A DNA stretch of 14,780 bases, from the NCBI GenBank assembly GCA_020027415.1, contig JAHRAW010000159.1, positions 1 to 14,780 on the forward strand, written 5' to 3'. The position numbers and the translations under genes were made by a program. Source of the DNA: Gammaproteobacteria bacterium. Its GTDB lineage: Bacteria > Pseudomonadota > Gammaproteobacteria > Arenicellales > Poriferihabitantaceae. The notes under the pieces are model-generated. The model saw only the letters and a list, made by a program, of their open reading frames with translations, searched no databases and was not told the origin of the DNA. Shown here piece by piece: positions 7,336 to 14,771 of this stretch (the stretch's first letter is position 1; every line of letters begins with the position of its first letter).

Positions 7336-7858
7336 TGCTAAGCAACTGGCGGTTATGATTAAAATGATGGCGGAGCAACTTGCCGCGCAGCGGTTGCGCG
7401 AACCGCTGGTGGTCGGCATCCACACCGGCGGGGCGTGGCTCGCCGAACGTTTGCGCAGTTGTCTGGGGATTCGCGCGGCGCTTGGCAGTTTGGATATTTC
7501 ATTCTACCGCGACGACTTCAGCCGCGCCGGACTCAACCCCGAAGTCAAAGCCTCCAACCTGCCGCTGGCGGTGGACAACCGCGACCTCATCTTAGTGGAT
7601 GATGTGTTGCACACCGGGCGCACCATCCGCGCCGCCCTCAATGAAATTTTTTCCTACGGACGCCCCGAGCGCGTGTGTTTAGCGGTGCTGATTGAACGCC
7701 CCGGGCGCGAGTTACCGATCCAAGCCGATGTGGTCGGCAAAGCCCTGCCGCTGGCTGAGCATCAGCAAGCCAAGTTCAGCAACACCGACGGCAATCTGGC
7801 GTTGGACATCATGGACACCAAGACCGGCAACCGCGCCGCAGTCGGTGGTCGGTTGTAA
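7328..7858 (+). CDS. pyrR: PyrR bifunctional protein (pyrimidine operon regulator / uracil phosphoribosyltransferase)
   Basis: The 176-residue protein is a type I phosphoribosyltransferase. Its PRPP-binding signature [18 protein letters not shown] spans 86-103, and [13 protein letters not shown] (30-42) forms the pyrophosphate-contacting loop. The segment [13 protein letters not shown] (54-66) matches the PyrR-specific 'DI..YRDD' region, which separates PyrR from Upp. PyrR converts uracil and PRPP to UMP; in Gram-positive bacteria it also binds pyr mRNA to attenuate transcription. I see no convincing PyrR-type attenuator upstream of pyrB here, and the pyrR-pyrB gap is only 46 bp, so the regulatory role is uncertain. 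ATG 7328 overlaps the end of ruvX by 8 bp. Position directly ahead of pyrB agrees with the pathway. Confidence 0.95.
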   Translation: MYDAKQLAVMIKMMAEQLAAQRLREPLVVGIHTGGAWLAERLRSCLGIRAALGSLDISFYRDDFSRAGLNPEVKASNLPLAVDNRDLILVDDVLHTGRTIRAALNEIFSYGRPERVCLAVLIERPGRELPIQADVVGKALPLAEHQQAKFSNTDGNLALDIMDTKTGNRAAVGGRL

Positions 7859-7869
7859 CAACGGCGCCC

Positions 7870-7897
7870 GGAACCAAGAGCCAGGAACCAGGAGCCG
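7870..7897 (+). repeat. 14-bp tandem duplication carrying the pyrB ribosome binding site
   Basis: Two adjacent 14-bp units, at 7870-7883 and 7884-7897, share the pattern ggaacca(a/g)gagcc and differ at two positions. The second unit contains AGGAG (7890-7894) ten bases before the pyrB ATG, so the duplication provides one of the few strong Shine-Dalgarno sites in the window. Confidence 0.7.
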
Positions 7898-7904
7898 CTA
7901 CGCG

Positions 7905-8876
7905 ATGAAACCGCTTGACCAACTTCAATTTGACGCCAACGGAAAACTAAAACATTTTCTGACACTCAGCGGCTTGCCGAAGGAGACGCTACTGGGCATT
8001 TTGGATACGGCGGAGTCGTTTGTCAGTTTTGGCAAACGCGAGATCAAAAAAATCCCGCTGTTGCGCGGCAAAACCATCGTCAATCTTTTTTTTGAGCCAA
8101 GCACGCGCACGCGCACCACCTTTGAAATCGCCGGCAAACGCCTGTCCGCGGATGTAATCAACCTGAACGCCGCGCGCATTTCCACCAGCAAAGGCGAGAC
8201 CATCTTAGACACGGTGCGCACCTTGCAAGCCATGCATACCGATTTATTCGTGGTGCGCGACAGCGCGAGCGGCGCCGCGCATCTAATCGCCGCGCATTTG
8301 CCGGCGCATGTGCGGGTGATTAACGCCGGCGACGGGCGCCACGCGCATCCGACCCAAGCCATGTTGGACATGTTCACCATTCGGCGCAGCAAAGGCGGCT
8401 TTGAGGGGCTCACGGTCGCCATCATCGGCGACTTGCTGCATTCGCGCGTGGCGCGTTCGCAGATTCACGCGCTCAGCGCGCTCGGCGTAGGTGAAATTCG
8501 GGTGGTGGGACCGCGCACCTTAATACCCACCGAAATAGAAGCGATGGGCGTCACCGCCACCGGCGACCTGCGCGCCGGCTTGCGCGGCGCGGATGTGGTC
8601 ATCGTATTGCGCCTGCAACGCGAACGCATGGACGGGCAACTGGTGCCGAGCGAGCAAGAATACTTCAACCGCTACGGGTTGACTGAGGAAAAACTGCAGC
8701 ACGCCAAACCGGACGCGATGGTCATGCATCCAGGACCGATCAACCGCGGCTTGGAAATCTCCTCCGCGGTCGCCGACGGTGAACGTTCGGTGATTCTGCA
8801 ACAAGTGACCAACGGCATCGCGGTGCGGATGTCCATCATGGCGACCATTATGGGCGGCGTCGAGCCACGCCCATGA
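7905..8876 (+). CDS. pyrB: Aspartate carbamoyltransferase catalytic subunit
   Basis: The 323-residue enzyme joins carbamoyl phosphate and L-aspartate to N-carbamoyl-L-aspartate, the first committed step of pyrimidine synthesis. All catalytic motifs are present: [13 protein letters not shown] (62-74, carbamoyl phosphate loop), STSKGET (93-99, the mobile loop that reaches the next subunit's active site), HPTQAMLD (148-155), RLQRER (236-241) and [11 protein letters not shown] (275-285). The start is ATG 7905, preceded by AGGAG; a longer in-frame opening to 7692 would run antisense to no feature but overlap pyrR and is rejected. No regulatory pyrI gene follows. Instead pyrC' overlaps its stop by 4 bp (ATGA), as in the Pseudomonas-type enzyme, where PyrB assembles with inactive PyrC' into a dodecamer. 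Effector binding at an N-terminal extension of PyrB is known for that type. Confidence 0.97.
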   Translation: MKPLDQLQFDANGKLKHFLTLSGLPKETLLGILDTAESFVSFGKREIKKIPLLRGKTIVNLFFEPSTRTRTTFEIAGKRLSADVINLNAARISTSKGETILDTVRTLQAMHTDLFVVRDSASGAAHLIAAHLPAHVRVINAGDGRHAHPTQAMLDMFTIRRSKGGFEGLTVAIIGDLLHSRVARSQIHALSALGVGEIRVVGPRTLIPTEIEAMGVTATGDLRAGLRGADVVIVLRLQRERMDGQLVPSEQEYFNRYGLTEEKLQHAKPDAMVMHPGPINRGLEISSAVADGERSVILQQVTNGIAVRMSIMATIMGGVEPRP

Positions 8877-10210
8877 GCGCACGAATGCCGGCAAGCGCGA
8901 GCGCGAACTTGCTAATCTCCGGCGGTCGGCTGATTGACCCCGCCCATGGCATAGACGCGATCCACGATGTATATGTGGTCGCCGGCAAAATCGCCGCGGT
9001 GGACGCCAAGCCGAAGGCGTTTCGCGCGGCGCAACAAATTGACGCACGCGGTTTATGGGTGTTGCCGGGGCTGATTGACCTGTGCGCCCGCTTGGGCGAA
9101 CCCGGCGCAACCGATCAAGCCACCATTGCCTCCGAGACGCGCGCCGCCGCCAGTGGCGGCATCACCCGCATGGTCTGCCCGCCGGATACTTTCCCGGTCA
9201 TGGACACCCCGGCGATGGTGCGCATGGTGCAAGACCGCGCCGCCGCATGCGGTTTCACGCGCGTGCACCCGTTGGGCGCGCTGACCGCCCAACTCGGCGG
9301 CGAACGGCTGGCGGATATGGCGTTGCTAATGGACGCCGGTTGTGTCGGCGTAAGCAACGGCTTGCAGGTGGTGGAAAACACCTTGGTGATGCGCCGCGCG
9401 ATGCAATACGCCGCCACCTACGACTTGCCGGTGTTCGTTACCCCGCGGGACGCCCGGCTGCACGGCAACGGCGTGGTGCATGAAGGCGAGATTAGCACGC
9501 GGCTTGGGCTGCCGGCGATTCCGGAGGCGGCCGAAACGGTCGGCGTCGCGCGCGACTTGGCGTTGATTGAAACCAGCGGCGCGCGCGCGCATTTTGATTT
9601 GCTGTCCAGCGGGCGGGCGGTGGAGATGATCGCCGAAGCCAAAGCCCGCGGCTTGCCGGTCACCGCCAGCGTGGCCATTCATCACCTGCATTGGAATGAA
9701 CGGCACATCGGTACGTTTGACACCCAATACAAAGTCTTCCCCCCGCTGCGCACCGAACGCGACCAGCGCGCGCTGTTGCGCGGCGTCAGCGAAGCCAACA
9801 TCGGCGCGATTTGCTCCGACCACCAACCGCGCGATGCGGACGCCAAATTAGCCCCCTTCGTAGAAGCCGCCGCCGGCATCGCCGGCGTGGATACGCTGTT
9901 GCCGATGACGCTCCAATTAGTGGAGCAAGGCGCGTTATCAATGGCCACCGCCATCGCCGCCTTGACCGCCCATCCAGCCGCAATTATCGGCGTGGATGCC
10001 GGCCATCTCGGCGTCGGCGCGCGCGCTGATTTGTGCCTGTTTGACCCGGCGTTGGCTTGGGTGCTGACCCGCAACTCTATGGTAAGCCATGGTGAAAATT
10101 CCCCATGGTTGGGGCATACCATGCACGGCAAAGTCGTTGCCACCATGATGGACGGCAAGTTGGTTTATCGCAATGAACTATGCGTTACGCGTCTGGGCGG
10201 GGAGGCTTAA
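8873..10210 (+). CDS. pyrX: Inactive dihydroorotase homologue PyrC' (PyrX), ATCase partner
   Basis: This 445-residue protein has the amidohydrolase fold of type I dihydroorotases but lacks the active site. The usual GLIDLHVHLREPG reads [13 protein letters not shown] (66-78), so both metal-binding histidines (C71, R73) and the substrate-binding arginine (G75) are replaced. The HAED site reads TPRD (190-193) and the HVST site reads DLLSS (242-246). The aspartate in CSDHQPR (D316) is kept. Such proteins are known in Pseudomonas as pyrC', a scaffold needed for active PyrB. The overlap with pyrB (ATGA) and the identical order support this role here. A functional dihydroorotase should be encoded elsewhere. 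The stop TAA lies inside the first unit of a 13-bp tandem repeat. ATG 8885 is an alternative start. Confidence 0.93.
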   Translation: MSARMPASASANLLISGGRLIDPAHGIDAIHDVYVVAGKIAAVDAKPKAFRAAQQIDARGLWVLPGLIDLCARLGEPGATDQATIASETRAAASGGITRMVCPPDTFPVMDTPAMVRMVQDRAAACGFTRVHPLGALTAQLGGERLADMALLMDAGCVGVSNGLQVVENTLVMRRAMQYAATYDLPVFVTPRDARLHGNGVVHEGEISTRLGLPAIPEAAETVGVARDLALIETSGARAHFDLLSSGRAVEMIAEAKARGLPVTASVAIHHLHWNERHIGTFDTQYKVFPPLRTERDQRALLRGVSEANIGAICSDHQPRDADAKLAPFVEAAAGIAGVDTLLPMTLQLVEQGALSMATAIAALTAHPAAIIGVDAGHLGVGARADLCLFDPALAWVLTRNSMVSHGENSPWLGHTMHGKVVATMMDGKLVYRNELCVTRLGGEA

Positions 10211-10253
10211 CAAAGAGGCTTAGCCGGGAGGCTTAGCCAGAAATACTTAACGT
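10202..10253 (+). repeat. 13-bp tandem repeat spanning the pyrC' stop codon
   Basis: Units at 10202-10214, 10215-10227 and 10228-10240 share the core gaggctta and differ mainly in their last five bases. A fourth degenerate unit at 10241-10253 keeps only cttaac-like bases. The first unit contains the pyrC' TAA stop; the next two contain TAG. The repeat has no coding potential and no hairpin of its own. Confidence 0.75.
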
Positions 10254-10298
10254 GCGTACTTCGCATTCAGCAAGCAGTTAAAAGCCCACTCCCCACCT

Positions 10299-10381
10299 CG
10301 TTATTCCCGCAGTCTTTTAAGCGGGAATCCAACCGGGGCGACCGCGGGAATGACCGGTTGTGGGGTTGGGCGGGGATGACG
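10299..10381. repeat. MITE-like palindromic element in the pyrC'/ygfX convergent gap
   Basis: The ends are 12-bp inverted repeats, CGTTATTCCCGC (10299-10310) and GCGGGGATGACG (10370-10381), matching at 10 of 12 positions. Inside, ATTCCCGC (10303-10310) and GCGGGAAT (10321-10328) form a perfect 8-bp stem with a 10-base loop, and GCGGGAAT occurs again at 10344-10351. Nothing in it could encode a protein. Elements with TCATTCCCGC ends are widespread non-autonomous repeats in proteobacteria. Neither strand shows a T-run after the stem, so it is not a standard intrinsic terminator, though it lies where a bidirectional terminator would be expected. The rest of the 192-bp gap (10211-10402) shows nothing else. 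Confidence 0.65.
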
Positions 10382-10402
10382 AAGAGATAGGGTTGCACCC
10401 AC

Positions 10403-10921
10403 TCACTGCGGTTTGGGCGGGTCGGGCGGGCGTTTCATCCACAGCCGTAAGCGGTGCAGTTGCCCGTCGGCTTGCGCGGTTGCTGGGATGAGCAACCGAA
10501 ACTTGCGCCGCTGTTGCGCCATGAGTAACACCACAAACCAGATGCAATCCAAGTGCGCGGCCATTTCCACCTTTACATATTGCTGGGCTTGCGATTTGGC
10601 TTGCCGTTGCGCTTGCCACTGTTGCGCGCCGCGATAAAGTAGCCATTCATTGGTGCGGGTTGCCACCAGTTTGGTTGCCGCTCCCGCTGAACTTTGGCGG
10701 CGCAATTCCCACAGCAACGAACCGCCGACCACCGCCGTCACCGCCAGCAGCCAACCCGCGCCCAATTCTCCGTCTACCAGCCACCACAATGCCAGTAGCG
10801 GCACGCCATGCAGGGCAACGATCACCGCCGTCAGCCACTTGCGCGGCAACACTTTAAGCGTGATGGGCAGACAGAATGCGTTGCACAATGGTTGCCATTC
10901 CTTGTTCGGCGGGCGGCGCAC
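10403..10921 (-). CDS. ygfX: YgfX/CptA-like inner-membrane protein
   Basis: The 172-residue protein has two hydrophobic helices close together (about 30-48 and 55-71) and a soluble C-terminal domain. That domain includes LDCIWFVVLLMAQQRRKFRLLIP and ends with LHRLRLWMK, the pattern seen in YgfX (DUF1434), where the last helix has 'RRLR.WLR'. In E. coli ygfX sits next to sdhE; it was reported as a toxin of cell division and, in Serratia, as an SdhE-associated membrane protein affecting prodigiosin. The role here is inferred from position. The frame opens at GTG 10921, overlapping sdhE by 68 bp; TTG 10888 is an alternative that shortens the overlap. Family identity rests on topology, C-terminal pattern and neighbour. 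Confidence 0.72.
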   Translation of the reverse strand: MRRPPNKEWQPLCNAFCLPITLKVLPRKWLTAVIVALHGVPLLALWWLVDGELGAGWLLAVTAVVGGSLLWELRRQSSAGAATKLVATRTNEWLLYRGAQQWQAQRQAKSQAQQYVKVEMAAHLDCIWFVVLLMAQQRRKFRLLIPATAQADGQLHRLRLWMKRPPDPPKPQ

Positions 10922-11105
10922 CGTGGCAGAGCCACGCGGTTAACTGCGGGTCGGCGCATGCCAGCAGTTTTTCAAACAGCCGTTGCTCGGCGGCGGAGAG
11001 CCGCGCATAGTGGGTATCCATAAAGCCCGCTAAAATTAAATCCAGTTCCTTGCTACCACGACGGCAACGCCAGCGTAGCCGTCGGCTTAGGCGCTCGTCG
11101 TTCAA
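10854..11105 (-). CDS. sdhE: SdhE (succinate dehydrogenase flavinylation/assembly factor)
   Basis: With the TTG start at 11105 the product is 83 residues, the usual size for SdhE. It opens with RLSRRLRWRCRRGSKELD, containing the family RGxxE motif (R16, G17, E20) that faces SdhA; the usual methionine after the glycine is serine here. The rest is a five-helix bundle pattern with LSAAEQRLFEKLLACADPQLTAWL (36-59). SdhE helps attach FAD covalently to the SdhA histidine in the cytosol. Longer starts exist at TTG 11120 and at 11180, but the latter adds a low-complexity proline/lysine leader overlapping sdhB by 56 bp, so I prefer 11105. The gene lies 19 bp after sdhB, consistent with an sdhCDABE operon. 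Confidence 0.88.
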   Translation of the reverse strand: MNDERLSRRLRWRCRRGSKELDLILAGFMDTHYARLSAAEQRLFEKLLACADPQLTAWLCHGAPPAEQGMATIVQRILSAHHA

Positions 11106-11124
11106 ATTTTTTGCTGGCAAGCCA

Positions 11125-11967
11125 TTACGATTTCGCCGCCGCGGTGCTTGGTTTGGCTTTGGATTCGGCTTTGGCTGCATTCGGCTTGCCTAAATTGCGC
11201 TGCATGATGTCCTTCTTAATGTGCGCAATCGCGCGCGCCGGATTCAACCCTTTCGGGCAGGTCTTGGTGCAGTTCATAATGGTGTGGCAGCGATACAACT
11301 TGAACGAATCGTCCAGTTGTTGCAGCCGCTCATCAGTGGCTTCATCGCGGCTGTCGGCGAGCCAGCGATACGCTTGCAACAACGCCGCCGGACCTAAGTA
11401 GCGGTCGCTGTTCCACCAATAACTCGGGCAACTGGTGGAGCAACACGCGCAGAGGATGCATTCATATAGTCCGTCTAATTTTTGCCGTTCGGCTTCCGAT
11501 TGGTTGCGTTCGCGTGGCGGGGTATTGTCATCATTCGCCTGCAACCACGGTTGCACGGAAGCATACTGCGCGTAAAAATTACTCATATCAGAAACTAAAT
11601 CTTTGACCACTGCCATGTGCGGCAACGGATAAATTTTAATCGTGCCGCGAATTTCCGTCGCCGGCTGAATGCAAGCGAGGGTGTTGACGCCGTCTATGTT
11701 CATCGCGCACGAACCGCAAATTCCTTCGCGACACGAACGCCGAAAAGTGAGCGTGCTGTCGATGGTGTTCTTAATGTGAATCATCACATCCAACACCATC
11801 GGACCGCAGGCTTTGAGATCCACTTCATAGGTATCCAAACGCGGCAAGCCACCGCGATCCGGATCCCAGCGGTAAATGCGCACAGCGCGCACCCGCGCAT
11901 TGGTTTTATCGCGAAAGGTTTTGCCTGGCACGATTTTGGAGTGAGCGGGTAAGGCGAATTCAGCCAT
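11125..11967 (-). CDS. sdhB: Succinate dehydrogenase iron-sulfur subunit
   Basis: The 280-residue protein carries electrons from SdhA FAD to ubiquinone at the inner membrane. It has ligands for all three clusters. [2Fe-2S] ligands are C79, C84, C87 and C99 ([15 protein letters not shown]). [4Fe-4S] ligands are C170, C173, C176 and C237, and [3Fe-4S] ligands are C180, C227 and C233 ([12 protein letters not shown] and [12 protein letters not shown]). The opening, [11 protein letters not shown] with YRWDPDRGG, resembles the alphaproteobacterial, xanthomonad and mitochondrial type more than the E. coli type. About 20 extra residues, rich in lysine, alanine and serine, follow the last conserved helix and come from a hexamer-like DNA tract (11148-11190). 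The ATG start is at 11967. No good ribosome site is seen in the 70-bp gap after sdhA, which holds a T-rich, heptad-like stretch. Confidence 0.97.
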   Translation of the reverse strand: MAEFALPAHSKIVPGKTFRDKTNARVRAVRIYRWDPDRGGLPRLDTYEVDLKACGPMVLDVMIHIKNTIDSTLTFRRSCREGICGSCAMNIDGVNTLACIQPATEIRGTIKIYPLPHMAVVKDLVSDMSNFYAQYASVQPWLQANDDNTPPRERNQSEAERQKLDGLYECILCACCSTSCPSYWWNSDRYLGPAALLQAYRWLADSRDEATDERLQQLDDSFKLYRCHTIMNCTKTCPKGLNPARAIAHIKKDIMQRNLGKPNAAKAESKAKPSTAAAKS

Positions 11968-12037
11968 CGGTTAAGTCGGTGGGTGGGGTGGAATGGAAAA
12001 ATAGAAAATAGCAAATGGAAAATAACGCGCGATTGTT

Positions 12038-13834
12038 TTAATAAACCCGCTTCTTCGGCTCAATATATCTCACTTCATCGGTCAACGTGTAATCATGCAC
12101 CGGGCGGTAGTCAATGCGGGAGGGGCTGGTCAAGTCGTCCTGCCACGCCAAAGTATGCTTCATCCAGTTGGCATCATCGCGCGCTGGGTAATCTTCATGC
12201 GCATGCGCGCCGCGGCTTTCGGTGCGATTGGCGGCGGAATCCAGCGATACACGCGCCTGCCTGAGCATGTTATCCAATTCCAAAGTTTCCACTAAATCGG
12301 TGTTCCATATCATGGAGCGGTCGGTAACCTTGACTTGCGCAAAGCGCGCGCACAATTCGGCTAACTTCTGTTTGCCTTCCGCCAACACCGCGCTGGTTCT
12401 AAATACCGCGCAATAATCTTGCATAATACGCTGCATCTGCAGGCGCAAATCGGCGGTCGGGGTGTCGCCGTCGGCATGCCGCATGCGGTCAAATCGGTCA
12501 ATGGCTTGTTCGCCAGCGGTGGCCGGCAGTTTCGGCTTGCCGCCGCCGGGGGTGATGAGTTCGCGCGCGCGGTGCGCGGCGGCGCGCCCAAATACCACGA
12601 TATCCAACAGCGAGTTGGAACCGAGCCGATTGGCGCCATGCACCGACACGCAGGCCGCTTCGCCAATTGCCATCAGCCCGCCAATCACATGATTCGGCTC
12701 GCCGTCTTTTAAGGTCACCACTTCGCCATGCAGGTTGCTCTGAATGCCGCCCATGTTGTAATGCACGGTCGGCAGCACCGGAATGGGATATTTAGTCACA
12801 TCCACATCGGCAAAAATTTTCGCCGATTCGGAGATGCCCGGCAAGCGTTCGGCAAGCACTTCGCGACCGAGATGTTCAAGGTGCAGGTGCAGGTGATCTT
12901 TATGTTCGCCGACCCCCAAGCCATCGCGGATTTCCATCGTCATCGCGCGGCTGACCACATCCCGCGAGGCAAGATCTTTGGCATTCGGCGCATACCGTTC
13001 CATGAAACGTTCGCCGTTGGCATTGGTTAGGTAACCGCCCTCCCCTCTGGCGCCTTCGGTGATTAAGCAACCCGCGCCATAAATACCGGTGGGGTGAAAC
13101 TGAGTGAATTCCATATCCTGCAACGGCAGCCCAGCGCGCAACGCCATGCCGCCGCCGTCGCCGGTGCAACTATGCGCGGAAGTGCAAGAAAAATAACAAC
13201 GCCCATATCCGCCGGTGGCTAACACCACCAGTTTGGCGGCAAAGCGGTGCAACTCGCCGCGCTCCAAATCCCATGCCAGCACTCCGCGACATTCATCGCC
13301 TTGCATAATTAAATCAACGGCGAAGTATTCAATGAAAAATTTGGCGTGGTGTTTCAGCGATTGCTGATACAAAGTGTGCAAAATGGCATGCCCGGTGCGG
13401 TCGGCGGCGGCGCAGGTGCGTTGCGCTTGCCCTTCGCCAAAGTGCGTGGTCATACCGCCAAACGCGCGCTGGTATATTTTGCCTTCTGCGGTGCGCGAAA
13501 AAGGCACCCCGTAATGTTCCAGTTCAATCACCGCATCGGGCGCCTCTTTGCACATGTATTCAATCGCGTCTTGGTCGCCAAGCCAGTCGGAGCCTTTGAC
13601 GGTGTCATACATGTGCCAACGCCAATTGTCCTTGCCCATATTGCCCAAGGCCGCGCTCATGCCGCCCTGCGCGGCGACCGTGTGGCTGCGCGTGGGGAAT
13701 AACTTGGTGATGCAAGCGGTGCGCAACCCTTGCATCGCCATGCCGAAAGTGGCGCGCAAGCCGGCGCCGCCGGCGCCCACCACCACCACATCATATTGGT
13801 GGTCGGTAATGGGATAGGCGTTATTCACCGACAC
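12038..13834 (-). CDS. sdhA: Succinate dehydrogenase flavoprotein subunit
   Basis: From GTG 13834 the product has 598 residues, near the 588 of E. coli SdhA. It oxidises succinate to fumarate and passes electrons to SdhB. Visible features, numbered from that start, are the FAD-binding GAGGAG (20-25), the histidine that carries FAD covalently (H51, [11 protein letters not shown]), FHPTG (H247), the catalytic arginine in SRD (R291), H358 in PTVHYNMGG and R403 in [13 protein letters not shown]. The start is not certain: GTG 13828 is two codons further in, and the frame stays open upstream through a repeat encoding an N-E alternation, which I judge non-coding. A weak GGA lies about 8 bases before GTG 13834. 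It is third in sdhCDABE, and the 61-bp gap after sdhD holds a micro-ORF. Confidence 0.96.
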   Translation of the reverse strand: MSVNNAYPITDHQYDVVVVGAGGAGLRATFGMAMQGLRTACITKLFPTRSHTVAAQGGMSAALGNMGKDNWRWHMYDTVKGSDWLGDQDAIEYMCKEAPDAVIELEHYGVPFSRTAEGKIYQRAFGGMTTHFGEGQAQRTCAAADRTGHAILHTLYQQSLKHHAKFFIEYFAVDLIMQGDECRGVLAWDLERGELHRFAAKLVVLATGGYGRCYFSCTSAHSCTGDGGGMALRAGLPLQDMEFTQFHPTGIYGAGCLITEGARGEGGYLTNANGERFMERYAPNAKDLASRDVVSRAMTMEIRDGLGVGEHKDHLHLHLEHLGREVLAERLPGISESAKIFADVDVTKYPIPVLPTVHYNMGGIQSNLHGEVVTLKDGEPNHVIGGLMAIGEAACVSVHGANRLGSNSLLDIVVFGRAAAHRARELITPGGGKPKLPATAGEQAIDRFDRMRHADGDTPTADLRLQMQRIMQDYCAVFRTSAVLAEGKQKLAELCARFAQVKVTDRSMIWNTDLVETLELDNMLRQARVSLDSAANRTESRGAHAHEDYPARDDANWMKHTLAWQDDLTSPSRIDYRPVHDYTLTDEVRYIEPKKRVY

Positions 13835-13899
13835 GGTGATTTTCCGGTCCGATTTGAGATTGGCGATTTTCTCATTTTCATTTTCATTTTCATTCTCAT
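13825..13899 (-). CDS. Possible 24-codon leader micro-ORF between sdhD and sdhA
   Basis: A minus-strand ATG at 13899-13897 overlaps the sdhD TGA by 4 bp (ATGA), and its TGA at 13827-13825 overlaps a candidate sdhA GTG at 13828 by 4 bp (GTGA). The predicted 24-residue peptide is very basic, with a repeated M-K motif from the hexamer tract and then a [15 protein letters not shown] tail. No homologue is known to me. It could couple sdhD and sdhA translation, or be chance, since the repeats supply an ATG in every unit. Confidence 0.25.
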   Translation of the reverse strand: MRMKMKMKMRKSPISNRTGKSPCR

Positions 13900-13900
13900 T
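13871..13900 (-). repeat. Five-unit hexamer repeat at the sdhD-sdhA junction
   Basis: On the plus strand five consecutive units read ctcatt, ttcatt, ttcatt, ttcatt, ctcatt (13871-13900), that is AATGAA/AATGAG on the coding strand. The tract contains the sdhD stop codon and repeats an ATG every six bases. Any unit change would alter the spacing between sdhD and sdhA without altering the micro-ORF frame. Confidence 0.8.
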
Positions 13901-14288
13901 GCATGACGATGCGCAACACCGAGCCAAGCGCCACCAATGCGCCGAGCGCATGCACTGCTTTCATTGCCCATAAAGTGATGCGGAGGTTTTTTGCCGATGA
14001 AACATAATCTTCCATGATGACTTGCATGCCTAAATAAGAGTGGAAAAATAACGCCGCCAAATACGCGCAAAGCGCGAGTGCCACGCCAGGCTGGGCGACC
14101 CAGGCGACTGCATTTTGCTGCGCATCGCCGATATGGTTGAGCATGGCAAATACGAACCATACCGTGAGCGGAACTAACGCGATTGCCGACACGCGCTGCC
14201 ACCACCAATGACGCGCGCCGCCGACCGCATGCGAGGCGACTTCGGTCGGGCGCGGCGGCGGGGCTTGCGGATTCGTCGGCGGCTTCAT
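13896..14288 (-). CDS. sdhD: Succinate dehydrogenase membrane anchor subunit SdhD
   Basis: With the start at ATG 14288 the product has 130 residues. It has a proline-rich cytosolic tail, then [16 protein letters not shown], typical of SdhD before helix 1, and three membrane helices (about 33-51, 68-89 and 105-128). [16 protein letters not shown] holds the haem b ligand H83 and the D94-Y95 pair whose tyrosine lines the quinone site. It anchors the dehydrogenase and forms the ubiquinone pocket with SdhC. ATG 14300 overlaps the sdhC TGA (ATGA), and GTG 14309 is also open; I prefer 14288 because GAGG stands six bases before it, although coupling through 14300 is equally possible. Confidence 0.9.
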   Translation of the reverse strand: MKPPTNPQAPPPRPTEVASHAVGGARHWWWQRVSAIALVPLTVWFVFAMLNHIGDAQQNAVAWVAQPGVALALCAYLAALFFHSYLGMQVIMEDYVSSAKNLRITLWAMKAVHALGALVALGSVLRIVMQ

Positions 14289-14296
14289 AGCGAACC

Positions 14297-14698
14297 TCAT
14301 ACCCACCACGCCAAGATGGTTAAACCAAGGGTCGCGCCAAGCACGATTTTACCGCTCAAATAGGCGGTGGATAGTTCCAAGCCGACGCCGGCGTCCCAGA
14401 TCAGATGACGGATTCCGTTGCACAGGTGGTAGAAAGTGCATAGCGTCCAAAGGAATAACAGCAGTTGTCCGAACCACGAAGTAAAAAACCCGTGCGCGAT
14501 TTGGTAACCGGGCGCGCCGCCGGCAAGCGCGCCTAGCCAGCCCGCCAATAACAACGCGCTGAGCGCAATAATGACGCCGCTCGCGCGATGCAGAATAGAC
14601 AGCACCGAAGTCCACTGCGGCTTATACACCTGCAGGTGGGGGGATAATGGGCGCTCAGAATGCGCACGCTGCTTGGTGGAAGGATGTGAATCACCCAC
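14297..14698 (-). CDS. sdhC: Succinate dehydrogenase cytochrome b556 subunit SdhC
   Basis: The 133-residue membrane anchor starts with RPLSPHLQVYKPQ, the classic SdhC N-terminal signature. SILHRASG (34-41) supplies the quinone-site S34 and R38 equivalents. Three membrane helices are seen (about 39-60, 76-98 and 112-132). H91 in YHLCNGIRHLIWD is the haem b ligand, and the second histidine of this motif is H98. The N-terminus resembles the alphaproteobacterial/xanthomonad form. The start is GTG 14698; an in-frame TGA lies upstream with no other start in between. It is the first gene of the sdhCDAB-sdhE-ygfX operon, whose promoter probably lies beyond the right edge or within the 82 bp of upstream sequence. 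Confidence 0.94.
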   Translation of the reverse strand: MGDSHPSTKQRAHSERPLSPHLQVYKPQWTSVLSILHRASGVIIALSALLLAGWLGALAGGAPGYQIAHGFFTSWFGQLLLFLWTLCTFYHLCNGIRHLIWDAGVGLELSTAYLSGKIVLGATLGLTILAWWV

Positions 14699-14722
14699 AG
14701 CTATCGGCGTCGCCGAGGCACA

Positions 14723-14771
14723 GCCGACTGATGAGCCGTGGAATACTCAAGAGTTCCGAGCGGCAGTCGGC
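14723..14771. other. Long imperfect hairpin upstream of sdhC
   Basis: GCCGACTG (14723-14730) pairs with CAGTCGGC (14764-14771). Between them, GGAA and CTC pair with GAG and TTCC around a two-base AA loop, with a small bulge, giving a 49-base imperfect stem. It ends about 25 bp upstream of the sdhC start on the coding strand. It might be a regulatory leader, a repetitive extragenic palindrome or the terminator of a gene off the right edge. No T-run follows the sdhC-strand arm, so an intrinsic terminator for that strand is not favoured. Confidence 0.5.

Noticed and set aside
6779..7423. 214-codon minus-strand open frame opposite ruvX
   Set aside because: It is an arginine/cysteine-rich shadow of ruvX and pyrR, with no family pattern.
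7859..7904. PyrR-type attenuator ahead of pyrB
   Set aside because: The 46-bp gap is taken up by the 14-bp duplication and ribosome site and offers no terminator/antiterminator pair.
8520..9110. 196-codon minus-strand open frame opposite pyrB and pyrC'
   Set aside because: It is antisense to clear pyrB and pyrC' motifs and has no start context or domain.
10303..10328. Intrinsic terminator for pyrC' or ygfX
   Set aside because: The 8-bp stem is perfect, but no T-run follows on either strand; it fits better as part of the palindromic repeat element.
10202..10381. CRISPR array
   Set aside because: The repeats are 13 bp and directly adjacent without spacers, and no cas gene is nearby.
13835..13951. 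Upstream extension of sdhA containing an N-E alternation
   Set aside because: The extension runs through the hexamer repeat and into sdhD; SdhA proteins begin shortly before the FAD motif, so GTG 13834 or 13828 is more likely.
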